Below, piece by piece: positions 17,455 to 24,349 of a stretch of 64,000 nt of DNA (the first letter of the stretch is position 1; every line of letters starts with the position of its first letter). The stretch covers positions 1-64,000 of the forward strand of contig NZ_JBBHLB010000012.1 in the NCBI RefSeq assembly GCF_037572415.1, given 5' to 3'. Made by a program: the position numbers and the translations under genes. The stretch is from Flavonifractor porci (GTDB lineage Bacteria > Bacillota > Clostridia > Oscillospirales > Oscillospiraceae). The notes below the pieces were generated by a model. The model had not been told where the DNA came from and did not search any database. It saw only the letters and a program-made list of their open reading frames with translations.

Positions 17455-17940
17455 ATGGGATTGTTCAGCAAATTGTTCAAGGGACCTGAGGTAGATATGG
17501 AGAAGAGCAACGCCAACGCAAAAAAGATGCGGGCGCTGTTCAACCAGGTGGTGGAAAACGGGGACGAGTACAGATTGATTTTCGGCTATACCGAGGATGT
17601 GAGCCGGTTCAACTACGGCTTTGTCCACGGCAGCAAGACCAAGATCGGAAATTTGATCGTGGGCTGGAACGAGGCCAGTCAGACCATCGTTGTGGTGCCT
17701 ACTGTACCTGATCTGTCCGGCTGCGGTGACCCTACCTATTACCGCCGCGCTGAGATTCTGAAGGCCTACCGGAACAAATATCCCACCGACGCTTTCATTA
17801 TCTATCCAGATAAGAGAAGCTACATTGGGATCAACGCCTATGACTGGCTGGAGGATGAAAGTCTGTACGTCTATGTGTCCCAGGAGGAGGAACTGAAAGC
17901 CTTTACCGACTTCTTCCTCAACCGCTTTGCTACCAAGTGA
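17455..17940 (+). CDS. Conserved hypothetical protein
   Basis: A 161-residue soluble protein starting with MGLFSKLFKG, an amphipathic Phe-rich start common in small cytoplasmic Firmicutes proteins. I recognise no family with certainty. The middle (GFVHGSKTKIGNLIVGWNEA, then IVVVPTVPDL) looks alpha/beta, and there are no membrane segments or conserved catalytic clusters. The ATG at 17455 follows AGGAGG by eight bases; an in-frame upstream ATG lies before the ribosome-binding site and was not used. A small membrane-protein gene follows immediately. Confidence 0.8.
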   Translation: MGLFSKLFKGPEVDMEKSNANAKKMRALFNQVVENGDEYRLIFGYTEDVSRFNYGFVHGSKTKIGNLIVGWNEASQTIVVVPTVPDLSGCGDPTYYRRAEILKAYRNKYPTDAFIIYPDKRSYIGINAYDWLEDESLYVYVSQEEELKAFTDFFLNRFATK

Positions 17941-17948
17941 GGCGTCCC

Positions 17949-18131
17949 ATGCCTCTGCTAGAGATTGGCGCCATTGTATTGGTGCTTTTGGTTATCGTTA
18001 TTGTGGGAAATCTGTGGTTTCACTTTGTGGAAGCCATTCTGGATCGGATCAGGCGGCTCTTTCACCGGAAAAAGGAGCCGCCGGCGTGGCATCCCCTTCC
18101 GCCAGAGCAGGATGACCGGGAGGATAGCTGA
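17949..18131 (+). CDS. Small single-pass membrane protein
   Basis: A 60-residue protein with one strong hydrophobic segment (IGAIVLVLLVIVIVGNLWF) followed by a basic, Pro-rich tail (RIRRLFHRKKEPPAW), giving a likely N-out/C-in anchor. It begins eight bases after the stop of the preceding gene and ends before a strong terminator. A GTG at 17937 overlapping the previous stop is an alternative start that adds four residues. Function unknown. Confidence 0.6.
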   Translation: MPLLEIGAIVLVLLVIVIVGNLWFHFVEAILDRIRRLFHRKKEPPAWHPLPPEQDDREDS

Positions 18132-18154
18132 TATCCATAAAAGCTCAATCAATA

Positions 18155-18203
18155 AAACACCCCCTGATTTGCCCCGTTTCAACGGGCGGGTCAGGGGGTG
18201 TTT
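18155..18203 (+). terminator. Terminator with nested hairpin
   Basis: AAACACCCCCTGA (18155-18167) pairs perfectly with TCAGGGGGTGTTT (18191-18203). The loop holds a second short stem CCCGTT/AACGGG. It ends the 17455-18131 unit. Confidence 0.8.
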
Positions 18204-18284
18204 GTGCAGCGTTAGAATGCAAGAATATGCTCTTCCATCATGATGGCGCTCCCATCTCCGATTCATCCAAAGAATAGAGGGAAA

Positions 18285-18324
18285 ACCATCCCGGACCCGG
18301 CGTGCTGACCGGGTCCGGGATGGT
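18285..18324 (-). terminator. Terminator after the Cys-rich gene
   Basis: ACCATCCCGGACCCGG and CCGGGTCCGGGATGGT form a perfect 16-base stem with an 8-base loop. On the minus strand TTTTCCC follows. It lies 24 bases after the stop at 18348. Confidence 0.8.
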
Positions 18325-18347
18325 TGGTACGAAGGGATGGGGGAAGA

Positions 18348-19181
18348 TCAGGAGCAGCAGCCCTTCAGCTGAGGGTGGCAGTCGCCGCCGGGGGTGGGGT
18401 TGCTGGGGGGGAAGAACTCGTTGACGGGGAACTTCACATGGCGGAAGATCTCGCAGGGGTCCTCCTCGCCGCCGCCGCAGGCGCACTCCTTCTCGGGCAT
18501 ACAGTAGTCGTACACCGGCATAAGGAGCTGGGAATCCCGCTCCAGCCGGATGATGGAGAACTGGCCCAGGGTGACATAGATCCGCTTGCCCTGGCTGCCG
18601 CAGCACAGCTCGCTGTTGAAGCAGCCGCAGATGCAGGGGGGGACGTCGGACAGCTCGCAGTCGCAGGGATGGCATTCACACACGTCCACCAGCTTCATGT
18701 TGAGGACGATGGGGTCCACCACCTCCACCACGGCGGTGGGCAGGTTGCTTTGGCGGAGCATCTGCTCATCCAGACCCTCCAGCGAGGTCTGAGAGGAGAA
18801 GATCTTGGCGGTGCCTTCGCTGCCGAACAGGATCACCCGCTTGTCAAAGACGCACAGGCCGCTGACTTCCACGGGCCGGGCGGCGCCCACAAAGGCGTCG
18901 GCGGTGACCCGGTAGAAGTAGCGTACGTCAACGGTGTAGAAGCCCCGGTTGAATCCAACCGGCTCCACATCGATGTACACATAGAGCAGCTCGGCCTTGC
19001 CGGCTTTGATGCTGACGGCGCGCTCGATGGCTGCCTGGGAACTCTGGGTGGGATAGAAACGCAGATCTTCGATACAGTCCTTATCCTTACAGGAATCGTA
19101 GATCTTTTTCGTGTGTATGCATACGGCCTCCCGGATGCAGGCCGCATCCTGGACCGGACCGGGCATCATTTTGTCGGGCAT
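18348..19181 (-). CDS. Conserved cysteine-rich protein of unknown function
   Basis: A 277-residue protein with about 28 cysteines and no signal peptide or membrane segment. The N-terminal part (REAVCIHTKKIYDSCKDKDC, about 17-36) is followed by a beta-rich domain with VYIDVEPVGFNRGFYTVDV and FYRVTA. The C-terminal third is very Cys-rich: VCECHPCDCEL, CICGCFNSELCCG, ECACGGGEEDPCE and a final GGDCHPQLKGCCS. I know this layout only as a conserved Clostridia hypothetical. Cys density with HPCDC/CCG clusters suggests metal binding or disulfide cross-linking, as in spore-coat or storage proteins, but no function is shown. AGGAGG stands seven bases before the ATG. Confidence 0.8.
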   Translation of the reverse strand: MPDKMMPGPVQDAACIREAVCIHTKKIYDSCKDKDCIEDLRFYPTQSSQAAIERAVSIKAGKAELLYVYIDVEPVGFNRGFYTVDVRYFYRVTADAFVGAARPVEVSGLCVFDKRVILFGSEGTAKIFSSQTSLEGLDEQMLRQSNLPTAVVEVVDPIVLNMKLVDVCECHPCDCELSDVPPCICGCFNSELCCGSQGKRIYVTLGQFSIIRLERDSQLLMPVYDYCMPEKECACGGGEEDPCEIFRHVKFPVNEFFPPSNPTPGGDCHPQLKGCCS

Positions 19182-19263
19182 TGCAATACCTCCTAGCAGA
19201 TATTGAAGGGGTAGTTCCCTTCCGCTCCATTCTATGTGTGGCCGGCCGGTTGGTGCGGAGCAA

Positions 19264-19293
19264 AAGGCCCGCCATCTGAAAATGGCGGGCCTG
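19264..19293 (-). terminator. Terminator of the DUF1461/YhhN/VTT operon
   Basis: AGGCCCGCCAT (19265-19275) pairs with ATGGCGGGCCT (19282-19292). On the minus strand the stem is followed by TTTTG. It begins just after the stop at 19298. Confidence 0.8.
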
Positions 19294-19297
19294 TACC

Positions 19298-19948
19298 TTA
19301 TTTTTTCCTGCGGAGGAGATCGGTGAGGATCAGGGCTGTACAGCAGGTCAGAAGCACAACCCCGATGAGGATGGCGCAGTTGCAGAAAAACGCCTCCGGC
19401 ATGATCAGAATGATCTGGTCGGTGGCGGGATTAAAGATCCAGTTGTCTTTCCCAGGGAAGAAAATGGCGTGAAAGATCACAAAGGCCCGGTTAAAGTCCA
19501 GAGCGGCCAGACCGGCCAATATCAGCACCAGCCCGCCGGCGGTCGCGCCGGCCCAAAAGCCGGGACCGTGCCCCAGCAGGGGCCTGTAGACCCACTGCTT
19601 TCCAAGACGGAGGATCAGAAGAAGCAGGCAGGCGGCGGCGCTGATCCCCAGCACCCAGAAGTCCAGCAGAAACAGCCCCCGCACATCGGCAAAATGGCTG
19701 TAACCTGATTCCGACCAGACCAACTGGCCGGTGCCGAAGGGTTTGCCTAAAACGCAGAAATCCAGCACCTCATCATAGGCCTCCCGAATGATCTCCTTCG
19801 ACCAGCCGGTGCGCTCAGGCAGGTCCAGCATATCGATCTGGATATAGTAGAACGGGCGGAACAGAATGGGGACCGCAATGGAAAAACTGAGGATCAGCAG
19901 GGCCAGCAGCAGAGCGGCCAGAGCGGTAACTGCTTTGGGCAGCCGCAT
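19298..19948 (-). CDS. DUF1461 / TIGR01906-type integral membrane protein
   Basis: A 216-residue membrane protein with about five hydrophobic segments. The family signature is clear: FHAIFFPGKDNWIFNPATD followed by QIILIMPEAFF. An extracellular loop follows the first helix (YYIQIDMLDLPERTGWSKE). Family members are conserved in Firmicutes but have no assigned reaction. GGAAGTGA precedes the ATG, which lies four bases after the stop of the YhhN-like gene, so translation is probably coupled. Confidence 0.85.
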   Translation of the reverse strand: MRLPKAVTALAALLLALLILSFSIAVPILFRPFYYIQIDMLDLPERTGWSKEIIREAYDEVLDFCVLGKPFGTGQLVWSESGYSHFADVRGLFLLDFWVLGISAAACLLLLILRLGKQWVYRPLLGHGPGFWAGATAGGLVLILAGLAALDFNRAFVIFHAIFFPGKDNWIFNPATDQIILIMPEAFFCNCAILIGVVLLTCCTALILTDLLRRKK

Positions 19949-19952
19949 GGGA

Positions 19953-20603
19953 TCACTTCCTTTTGACAGACAGAGAGATCAAAACCTGGGAGGGCAGATA
20001 GAACAGCCACATCCCAACCTGGGCAAACTCCACCAGGGGACCGCCTGCCGCCGGGAACCAGGCGGACAGGTTTTGCAGCCCCACGCAGAGATCGCACCCC
20101 AAAAAGAGAAACAGCCCCAGGGAAAAGCCCCGGAAGGGAGCGCCCAGGCTGAGACTTTCCAGCGCATTGCAGACGAGCTGAGAGAAATAAAAGAGGGAGA
20201 GGGCGGTCAGCCCGTCCAGCGCGCCCAGCCGCCAGGCTATCATCAGGGCGGCAACGGCCAGCAAGCCCCGCAAAGCCAGCCGCAGAGGCAGCTTTTCCGG
20301 CCGCAGCTTGGCGATGCGGGTCATATAAAGCAGCTGCACGACACAGAAACAGGCTACCCCCACCAGGTACCAACGGTCCAGTATCAGCAGGAACAGGTCG
20401 GCCAACAGGGTAAAGCCCAGGGCGATTTTCATCAGCAGACCGTCCCGCCGCTGTCCGGCCCAAAGGACAAAACAGAAGCACAGCAGGATGGAGAGATATT
20501 TGACTGGAATATCCCATCCGCTGTTCGGCCGGAACAGGTCCAGACTGAGGAAGGTCAGGTAGAGACAGCCCTCCAAAAGCGGAAACCACAGAATACGCCT
20601 CAT
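19953..20603 (-). CDS. Polytopic membrane protein resembling the YhhN/TMEM86 (lysoplasmalogenase) family
   Basis: A 216-residue protein of about eight hydrophobic helices. FTLLADLFLLILDRWYLVGV resembles the conserved LLADxLL...LxG segment of YhhN/TMEM86 proteins, some of which hydrolyse the vinyl-ether bond of lysoplasmalogens. Many anaerobes make plasmalogens, so the role is plausible but not shown. Its ATG overlaps the stop of the VTT-domain gene (ATGA), and the DUF1461 gene follows after four bases. The family call is tentative. Confidence 0.55.
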   Translation of the reverse strand: MRRILWFPLLEGCLYLTFLSLDLFRPNSGWDIPVKYLSILLCFCFVLWAGQRRDGLLMKIALGFTLLADLFLLILDRWYLVGVACFCVVQLLYMTRIAKLRPEKLPLRLALRGLLAVAALMIAWRLGALDGLTALSLFYFSQLVCNALESLSLGAPFRGFSLGLFLFLGCDLCVGLQNLSAWFPAAGGPLVEFAQVGMWLFYLPSQVLISLSVKRK

Positions 20604-21280
20604 TTTTTAAAGTGCTCCAGCAGCTTCTGCTCCCAGCGGTCGCCGTATTTCATACAGATCAGGAAGACGGACAGTCCCGCAGCGCCCAACAGAGCCATGG
20701 CCCAGTAGGGAATGGCCAGCACCGAGCCGCCCACCAGACAGGACACCAGCAGTCCCCAGGGGCGGGCTACCAGCACCAGAACGCAGAACCGCTTCAGGGG
20801 GATATCGGTGAGACCGGCCAGGATACACAGCAGATCGTCGGGGAAAAAGGGAAAGAGGAAGGCCAGGAAAAGAAACACATCCCGCTTGCGGCGGATGATG
20901 TCCAGATATTTTTCCGACACCTTCTGACTGACCAGCCTATCCACGAACCGCTGACCCAGCACCCGTGCCAGCCAAAATACCACAACCGAGCCCACGACAA
21001 CTGCCGCCCAAGTAAGGAGAAAGGCGGGCCAGGTACCGAACAGCAGCGCGCCGGCCAGAGCGGTAACATTGCTGGGGATGGGGGCTACCACTACGCCCAA
21101 CAGTTGAATCAAAAAGTAAAACAGGTGAGAAAAGGGAGTAAATCGGGAAATGTAAGCCCGCATGGCATCCAACGAGCCCAGTGAGGAGAAGAAGCCGGTT
21201 TTCCAGAGTAACAGTCCGCTGCCGCCCAGCAGGAGGATGGCAAGCAGCAGGGCTGGGAGCCATTTTCGGGAATTCTTCAC
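20600..21280 (-). CDS. VTT/SNARE-associated (DedA-TVP38 type) membrane protein
   Basis: A 226-residue integral membrane protein of the TVP38/TMEM64 type. GVVVAPIPSNVTALAGALLF and the later FLAFLFPFFPDDLLCILAGL match the two re-entrant Pro-rich motifs of the VTT fold. These proteins are implicated in lipid (undecaprenyl-phosphate or phospholipid) translocation and envelope maintenance. The GTG at 21280 was chosen because GAGG lies about nine bases upstream; the ATG at 21325 has no ribosome-binding site. It is the first gene of a tightly packed three-gene membrane operon (ATGA overlap, then four bases). Confidence 0.85.
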   Translation of the reverse strand: MKNSRKWLPALLLAILLLGGSGLLLWKTGFFSSLGSLDAMRAYISRFTPFSHLFYFLIQLLGVVVAPIPSNVTALAGALLFGTWPAFLLTWAAVVVGSVVVFWLARVLGQRFVDRLVSQKVSEKYLDIIRRKRDVFLFLAFLFPFFPDDLLCILAGLTDIPLKRFCVLVLVARPWGLLVSCLVGGSVLAIPYWAMALLGAAGLSVFLICMKYGDRWEQKLLEHFKK

Positions 21281-21375
21281 AGTGCGTCGCCTCGTCTTTC
21301 TGTGTTCTATTCTATAGGCTACCATATGTTACGGCAGACTGTCATTAAAATTTCTTAAATTTTCCGATAAAATGC

Positions 21376-21399
21376 AAAAATCCACACCCGAAGGTGTGG
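21376..21399 (-). terminator. Terminator of the 21-codon gene
   Basis: CCACACC (21382-21388) and GGTGTGG (21393-21399) enclose a CGAA loop (UUCG on the transcript). On the minus strand it is followed by ATTTTTGCATTTT. A UUCG tetraloop and T-run are hallmarks of strong intrinsic terminators. Confidence 0.8.
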
Positions 21400-21423
21400 T
21401 TCTTGTCCGTTGGTGGAAAGGAC

Positions 21424-21489
21424 TTATCGCTCGCTGGAAACGACCTGCTCATTGCCGCCGAAAATCAGTTCATCTACATCGTTGTACAT
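21424..21489 (-). CDS. Putative 21-residue microprotein with its own promoter and terminator
   Basis: ATG (21487-21489) to TAA (21424-21426) encodes MYNDVDELIFGGNEQVVSSE plus a final Arg, an acidic peptide with no hydrophobic segment. GGGAGGTG lies about ten bases upstream. A -35/-10 pair with 17-base spacing lies about 40 bases upstream, and a UUCG terminator begins 25 bases after the stop. No family is recognised. It is transcribed away from the metal ABC operon and towards the VTT gene, between two terminators. It could be a translated leader, a peptide precursor or a small RNA that happens to contain the frame. Confidence 0.45.
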   Translation of the reverse strand: MYNDVDELIFGGNEQVVSSER

Positions 21490-21530
21490 AGGATTGCTTC
21501 ACCTCCCTGCCTGTTGTTTGATCTGTACTC

Positions 21531-21559
21531 AGTATACGCGTAAGTCTGGTAAAGAACAA
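21531..21559 (-). promoter_or_regulatory. Promoter of the 21-codon gene
   Basis: On the minus strand TTGTTC (21554-21559), a 17-base spacer and TATACT (21531-21536). The predicted start of transcription is about 30 bases before the microprotein ATG. Confidence 0.55.
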
Positions 21560-21605
21560 GAGGAGGGAGGTAAAGCTTTGATCAAGTTTGGGTGTGGATT
21601 TGGTC

Positions 21606-21637
21606 AAAAGCTCCGGAGAGGGGGACCTCTCCGGAGC
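21606..21637 (-). terminator. Terminator of the metal ABC transporter operon
   Basis: GCTCCGGAGAGG (21610-21621) pairs perfectly with CCTCTCCGGAGC (21626-21637) across a four-base loop. TTTTGACC follows on the minus strand, ten bases after the permease stop. Confidence 0.85.
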
Positions 21638-21646
21638 CCAAAACCG

Positions 21647-22495
21647 TTACATCCGCTTTTTCCGCAGCAGGAAGGTGATGGCAAACCACAGGGCCAGGTA
21701 CAGGGTAATGGAGGCGCCTGCGGAGGAGCTCAGCTCATAGGAGGTCATGAGTCCGGCGATCCCGGCCACCACCGCGGCCAGAATGGAGATCAGATGGAAC
21801 TGGCGCATATTGCGGGCCAGGTTCCGGGCGGCGGCGGCGGGCAGGACCAGCAGGGAGTTGATGACCAGCAGGCCCACCCAGGTCATGGACACGGTGACCA
21901 CCACGGCAATGGCCATGGAGAAGATAGCCTTCTGCCAGAACACCTTGACGCCCCGGCTGTCAGCCAGGGTGGGGTGGATGGAAGAGAGCATCAGTCCGTT
22001 GAAGGAGCACAGCCAAAGTACCACCACGACCAGCAGGATGACCGCCAGCAGGGCGATCTTTCCCGGCTCCACGCTGAGGATATCACCGATGAGCAGGCTG
22101 TTGAACTTGGTAAAGCTGCCGCTGTCAAAGGTGGCGATAAAGATACCCAAAGCCACGGCGGTGGAGGAGAACACACCAATCACCGTATCACTGGCCATGT
22201 TGGACTTGCGCTGAACGTAGGTAAAGAGCAGGGCAAAGGCTGCGGCCAGCAGAATGGCGGCCCACATGGGGTCGGCCATACCGCACAGAGTGCCGATGGC
22301 GATGCCGGTAAAGGCGGAGTGGCCCAGGGCGTCGGAGAAGAAGCTCATCCGGTTGGTGACCACCATGGTGGACAGCAGGCCGAACAGGGGGGAGATGACC
22401 AGTACCGCCAGCAGGGCGTTTTTCATAAAGTACATGGTGCCGGGGGCCGCCCACTCGAAGGGGAGCAGCTCCACCAGGGAATACCACAGTTCCAT
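21647..22495 (-). CDS. znuB: Metal ABC transporter permease (ZnuB/MntB, ABC-3 family)
   Basis: A 282-residue permease with about eight transmembrane helices, the membrane channel of a zinc- or manganese-type importer. The cytoplasmic coupling segment is seen around MVVTNRMSFFSDALGHSAFTG, where SDALGHSAF is the signature of ABC-3 permeases. Its ATG overlaps the stop of the ATPase gene by one base (TGATG), and the order receptor-ATPase-permease is typical. Zinc is the more likely ion, given the His-rich loop of the receptor. Confidence 0.92.
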   Translation of the reverse strand: MELWYSLVELLPFEWAAPGTMYFMKNALLAVLVISPLFGLLSTMVVTNRMSFFSDALGHSAFTGIAIGTLCGMADPMWAAILLAAAFALLFTYVQRKSNMASDTVIGVFSSTAVALGIFIATFDSGSFTKFNSLLIGDILSVEPGKIALLAVILLVVVVLWLCSFNGLMLSSIHPTLADSRGVKVFWQKAIFSMAIAVVVTVSMTWVGLLVINSLLVLPAAAARNLARNMRQFHLISILAAVVAGIAGLMTSYELSSSAGASITLYLALWFAITFLLRKKRM

Positions 22496-23265
22496 CAGCT
22501 GCGTCCCCCTTTCCTGAGGGCCAGATGAAAGACCTCCTGAAATTCGGGAGAGGACAGGACCTCGTCCGGTGGTCCCACCTTAAGCACCTGGCTTTTCAGC
22601 AGGATCACCTTGTCGGCGTACTGGTCCAGGGTGGCAAAGTCGTGGGTGGACAGCAGAATGGACAGGTCAAACCGGGTACGGATCTCGTCCAGCATATCCA
22701 GCAGCTGCTTCTCGCCGTCCACGTCCACACCGGAAAGAGGCTCGTCCAGGATCAGGATATGGGGCAAGGGTTCCAGCGCCAGAGCCAGCAGCACCCGCTG
22801 GAGCTCGCCGCCGGACAGGGCGCCCATCCGTTTATCGATGAGAGAATCCCCGTGGACCCGGGCCAGGCATTGGGATACCCGCTCCCGCAGCTTTTTGGGG
22901 GAGGGCAGGAATACAGGCCATTTGGAGATGGCGGCGGAGAAGAAATCAAACACGCTCACCGGGTCCCCACGGTCGAAGCTGGGGGACTGGGGCACATAGC
23001 CGATGAGGGGCCGGGTCTTGTCGCCCCCCGCCCGCTGAAACTCAATGACTCCGGTGTGGGGGACCTGGCCCAGGATGGTGCGGAAGAGGGAACTCTTACC
23101 CGCTCCGTTGGGGCCGATGAGGGCCACGATCTCCCCGCAGTGGAGGTGGAAGGATACGTCGTGGAGGACCTCTTCAGTGCCGAAATTGACTCCCAGGTCG
23201 GCTACCTTGAGGCAGCAGGAGCCGGCGCAGCCGGGGCCGGAATCACCGTGTTTGTGTACGCTCAT
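22495..23265 (-). CDS. znuC: Metal ABC transporter ATP-binding protein with Cys/His-rich N-terminus
   Basis: A 256-residue ABC ATPase. Walker A is GPNGAGKSS (about residue 52), the signature motif LSGGELQR, Walker B ILILDEPLSGVD, and the switch His LSTHDFA. It hydrolyses ATP for uptake through the adjacent permease. The first 20 residues (HKHGDSGPGCAGSCC) add two His and three Cys not needed for ATPase function and may sense or hold zinc. Its start overlaps the receptor stop by four bases (ATGA). Confidence 0.92.
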   Translation of the reverse strand: MSVHKHGDSGPGCAGSCCLKVADLGVNFGTEEVLHDVSFHLHCGEIVALIGPNGAGKSSLFRTILGQVPHTGVIEFQRAGGDKTRPLIGYVPQSPSFDRGDPVSVFDFFSAAISKWPVFLPSPKKLRERVSQCLARVHGDSLIDKRMGALSGGELQRVLLALALEPLPHILILDEPLSGVDVDGEKQLLDMLDEIRTRFDLSILLSTHDFATLDQYADKVILLKSQVLKVGPPDEVLSSPEFQEVFHLALRKGGRS

Positions 23266-24176
23266 GCCAACGCCTCCACCAATGTGTCTACATTTTGCTG
23301 CATGGCATCCAGATAGGGCTGTATGCCGGTACCGTTGCCGCTCATAATCATATCCAGCTGATAGACCTGACAGCCCACCTCCCGGGCGATGGTGTCGGCG
23401 GAGGCGGTAGACCCATTGACCTCGGTAAAGATGGGCATGGTCCCCAGGTCATATTTCTGGGTCAGCTTGATGGCATCCGCGATCTCAGTCAGCTCCTGAG
23501 CGGAGGCGGTGGAACCCTCCTCCTCTTCAATGGCCTTAAAGATGGTTAGGCCCATCGCATTGGCAAAGTATTGGAATCCATCGTGGAAGGTGACAATGGA
23601 GCGTCCCTTATAGGGCTCCAGCGCCTCCCGCCAGCTGAGATCCGCCTCCGTCAGCGCGGTCTGGGCGGCGCTCTCGTTCTGGGTGTAAAGGTCGCCATTG
23701 GCGCTGTCCAGTTCACTCAGAGACTGGGAGATCTGGCTGAGCATAAGACTGGCGTAGGTGGCATCCATCCAGATATGGGGGTCATATTCTGTGTCATGGT
23801 CGTGGCCTTCATGACCCTGGGCGGGGAGCAGATCCGTCCCTTCGGAACAGTCGATGATCTGAGCCGAGGAGGTGGAAAGGGCGTCGTCCATAAAGTCCTC
23901 CAATCCGGCGCCGTTCATGACGATGATGTCGGCCCCCTCGATGGCCTTCATGTCGGCCACGGTGAGGGTGTAGTCGTGGAGACAGGAGGTCTGCTGATTT
24001 ACCAGCAGGCTCACCTCCACACCCTCCGCGCCCTCGGTCACCGCGGTGGTGAAGAGGTAGACCGGGTAGGTGGTGGCTACGATGTGGAGGGTATCTTCGT
24101 CCTGGGAGGCGGCGGGCTGTCCGCAGGCGGAGAGCAGCAGGCCAAGAGCGCACAGGGGCGCAAGCAGTTTTTTCAT
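23262..24176 (-). CDS. znuA: Metal ABC transporter substrate-binding lipoprotein (ZnuA-like)
   Basis: A 304-residue cluster A-I receptor. The signal peptide ends in LLLSAC (lipobox). Predicted metal ligands are His in CLHDYTL, His in DPHIWMD, His in VTFHDGFQYF and the late acidic residue in FTEVNGS. A short His/Asp-rich loop (HEGHDHD) between the first two is typical of zinc-specific ZnuA rather than manganese receptors. The ATG at 24176 has AAGGGG upstream; an 11-codon upstream extension is not supported. It is the first gene of the three-gene operon. Confidence 0.92.
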   Translation of the reverse strand: MKKLLAPLCALGLLLSACGQPAASQDEDTLHIVATTYPVYLFTTAVTEGAEGVEVSLLVNQQTSCLHDYTLTVADMKAIEGADIIVMNGAGLEDFMDDALSTSSAQIIDCSEGTDLLPAQGHEGHDHDTEYDPHIWMDATYASLMLSQISQSLSELDSANGDLYTQNESAAQTALTEADLSWREALEPYKGRSIVTFHDGFQYFANAMGLTIFKAIEEEEGSTASAQELTEIADAIKLTQKYDLGTMPIFTEVNGSTASADTIAREVGCQVYQLDMIMSGNGTGIQPYLDAMQQNVDTLVEALA

Positions 24177-24217
24177 GTGGTTCCCCTTACAGTTGAGTTG
24201 TTTTATCATAACACCTT

Positions 24218-24246
24218 ATTATATCGCTTTTTTCGTCTGGTGTAAA
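24218..24246 (-). promoter_or_regulatory. Strong promoter of the metal ABC operon
   Basis: On the minus strand TTTACA (24241-24246), a 17-base spacer and a consensus TATAAT (24218-24223). A Zur site would be expected here; the AT-rich TTATCATAACACCTTATTAT stretch overlapping and downstream of the -10 is a candidate, but I see no clean consensus. Confidence 0.7.
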
Positions 24247-24349
24247 ATAAAATCTTTCACCGACACACTGGATAAAGGAATCAAACAATGATAGAATTAC
24301 GGTGTTATGTAATAGCCGCCGAAGCATCGGAGAGAAAGGGAGCCAAGCT

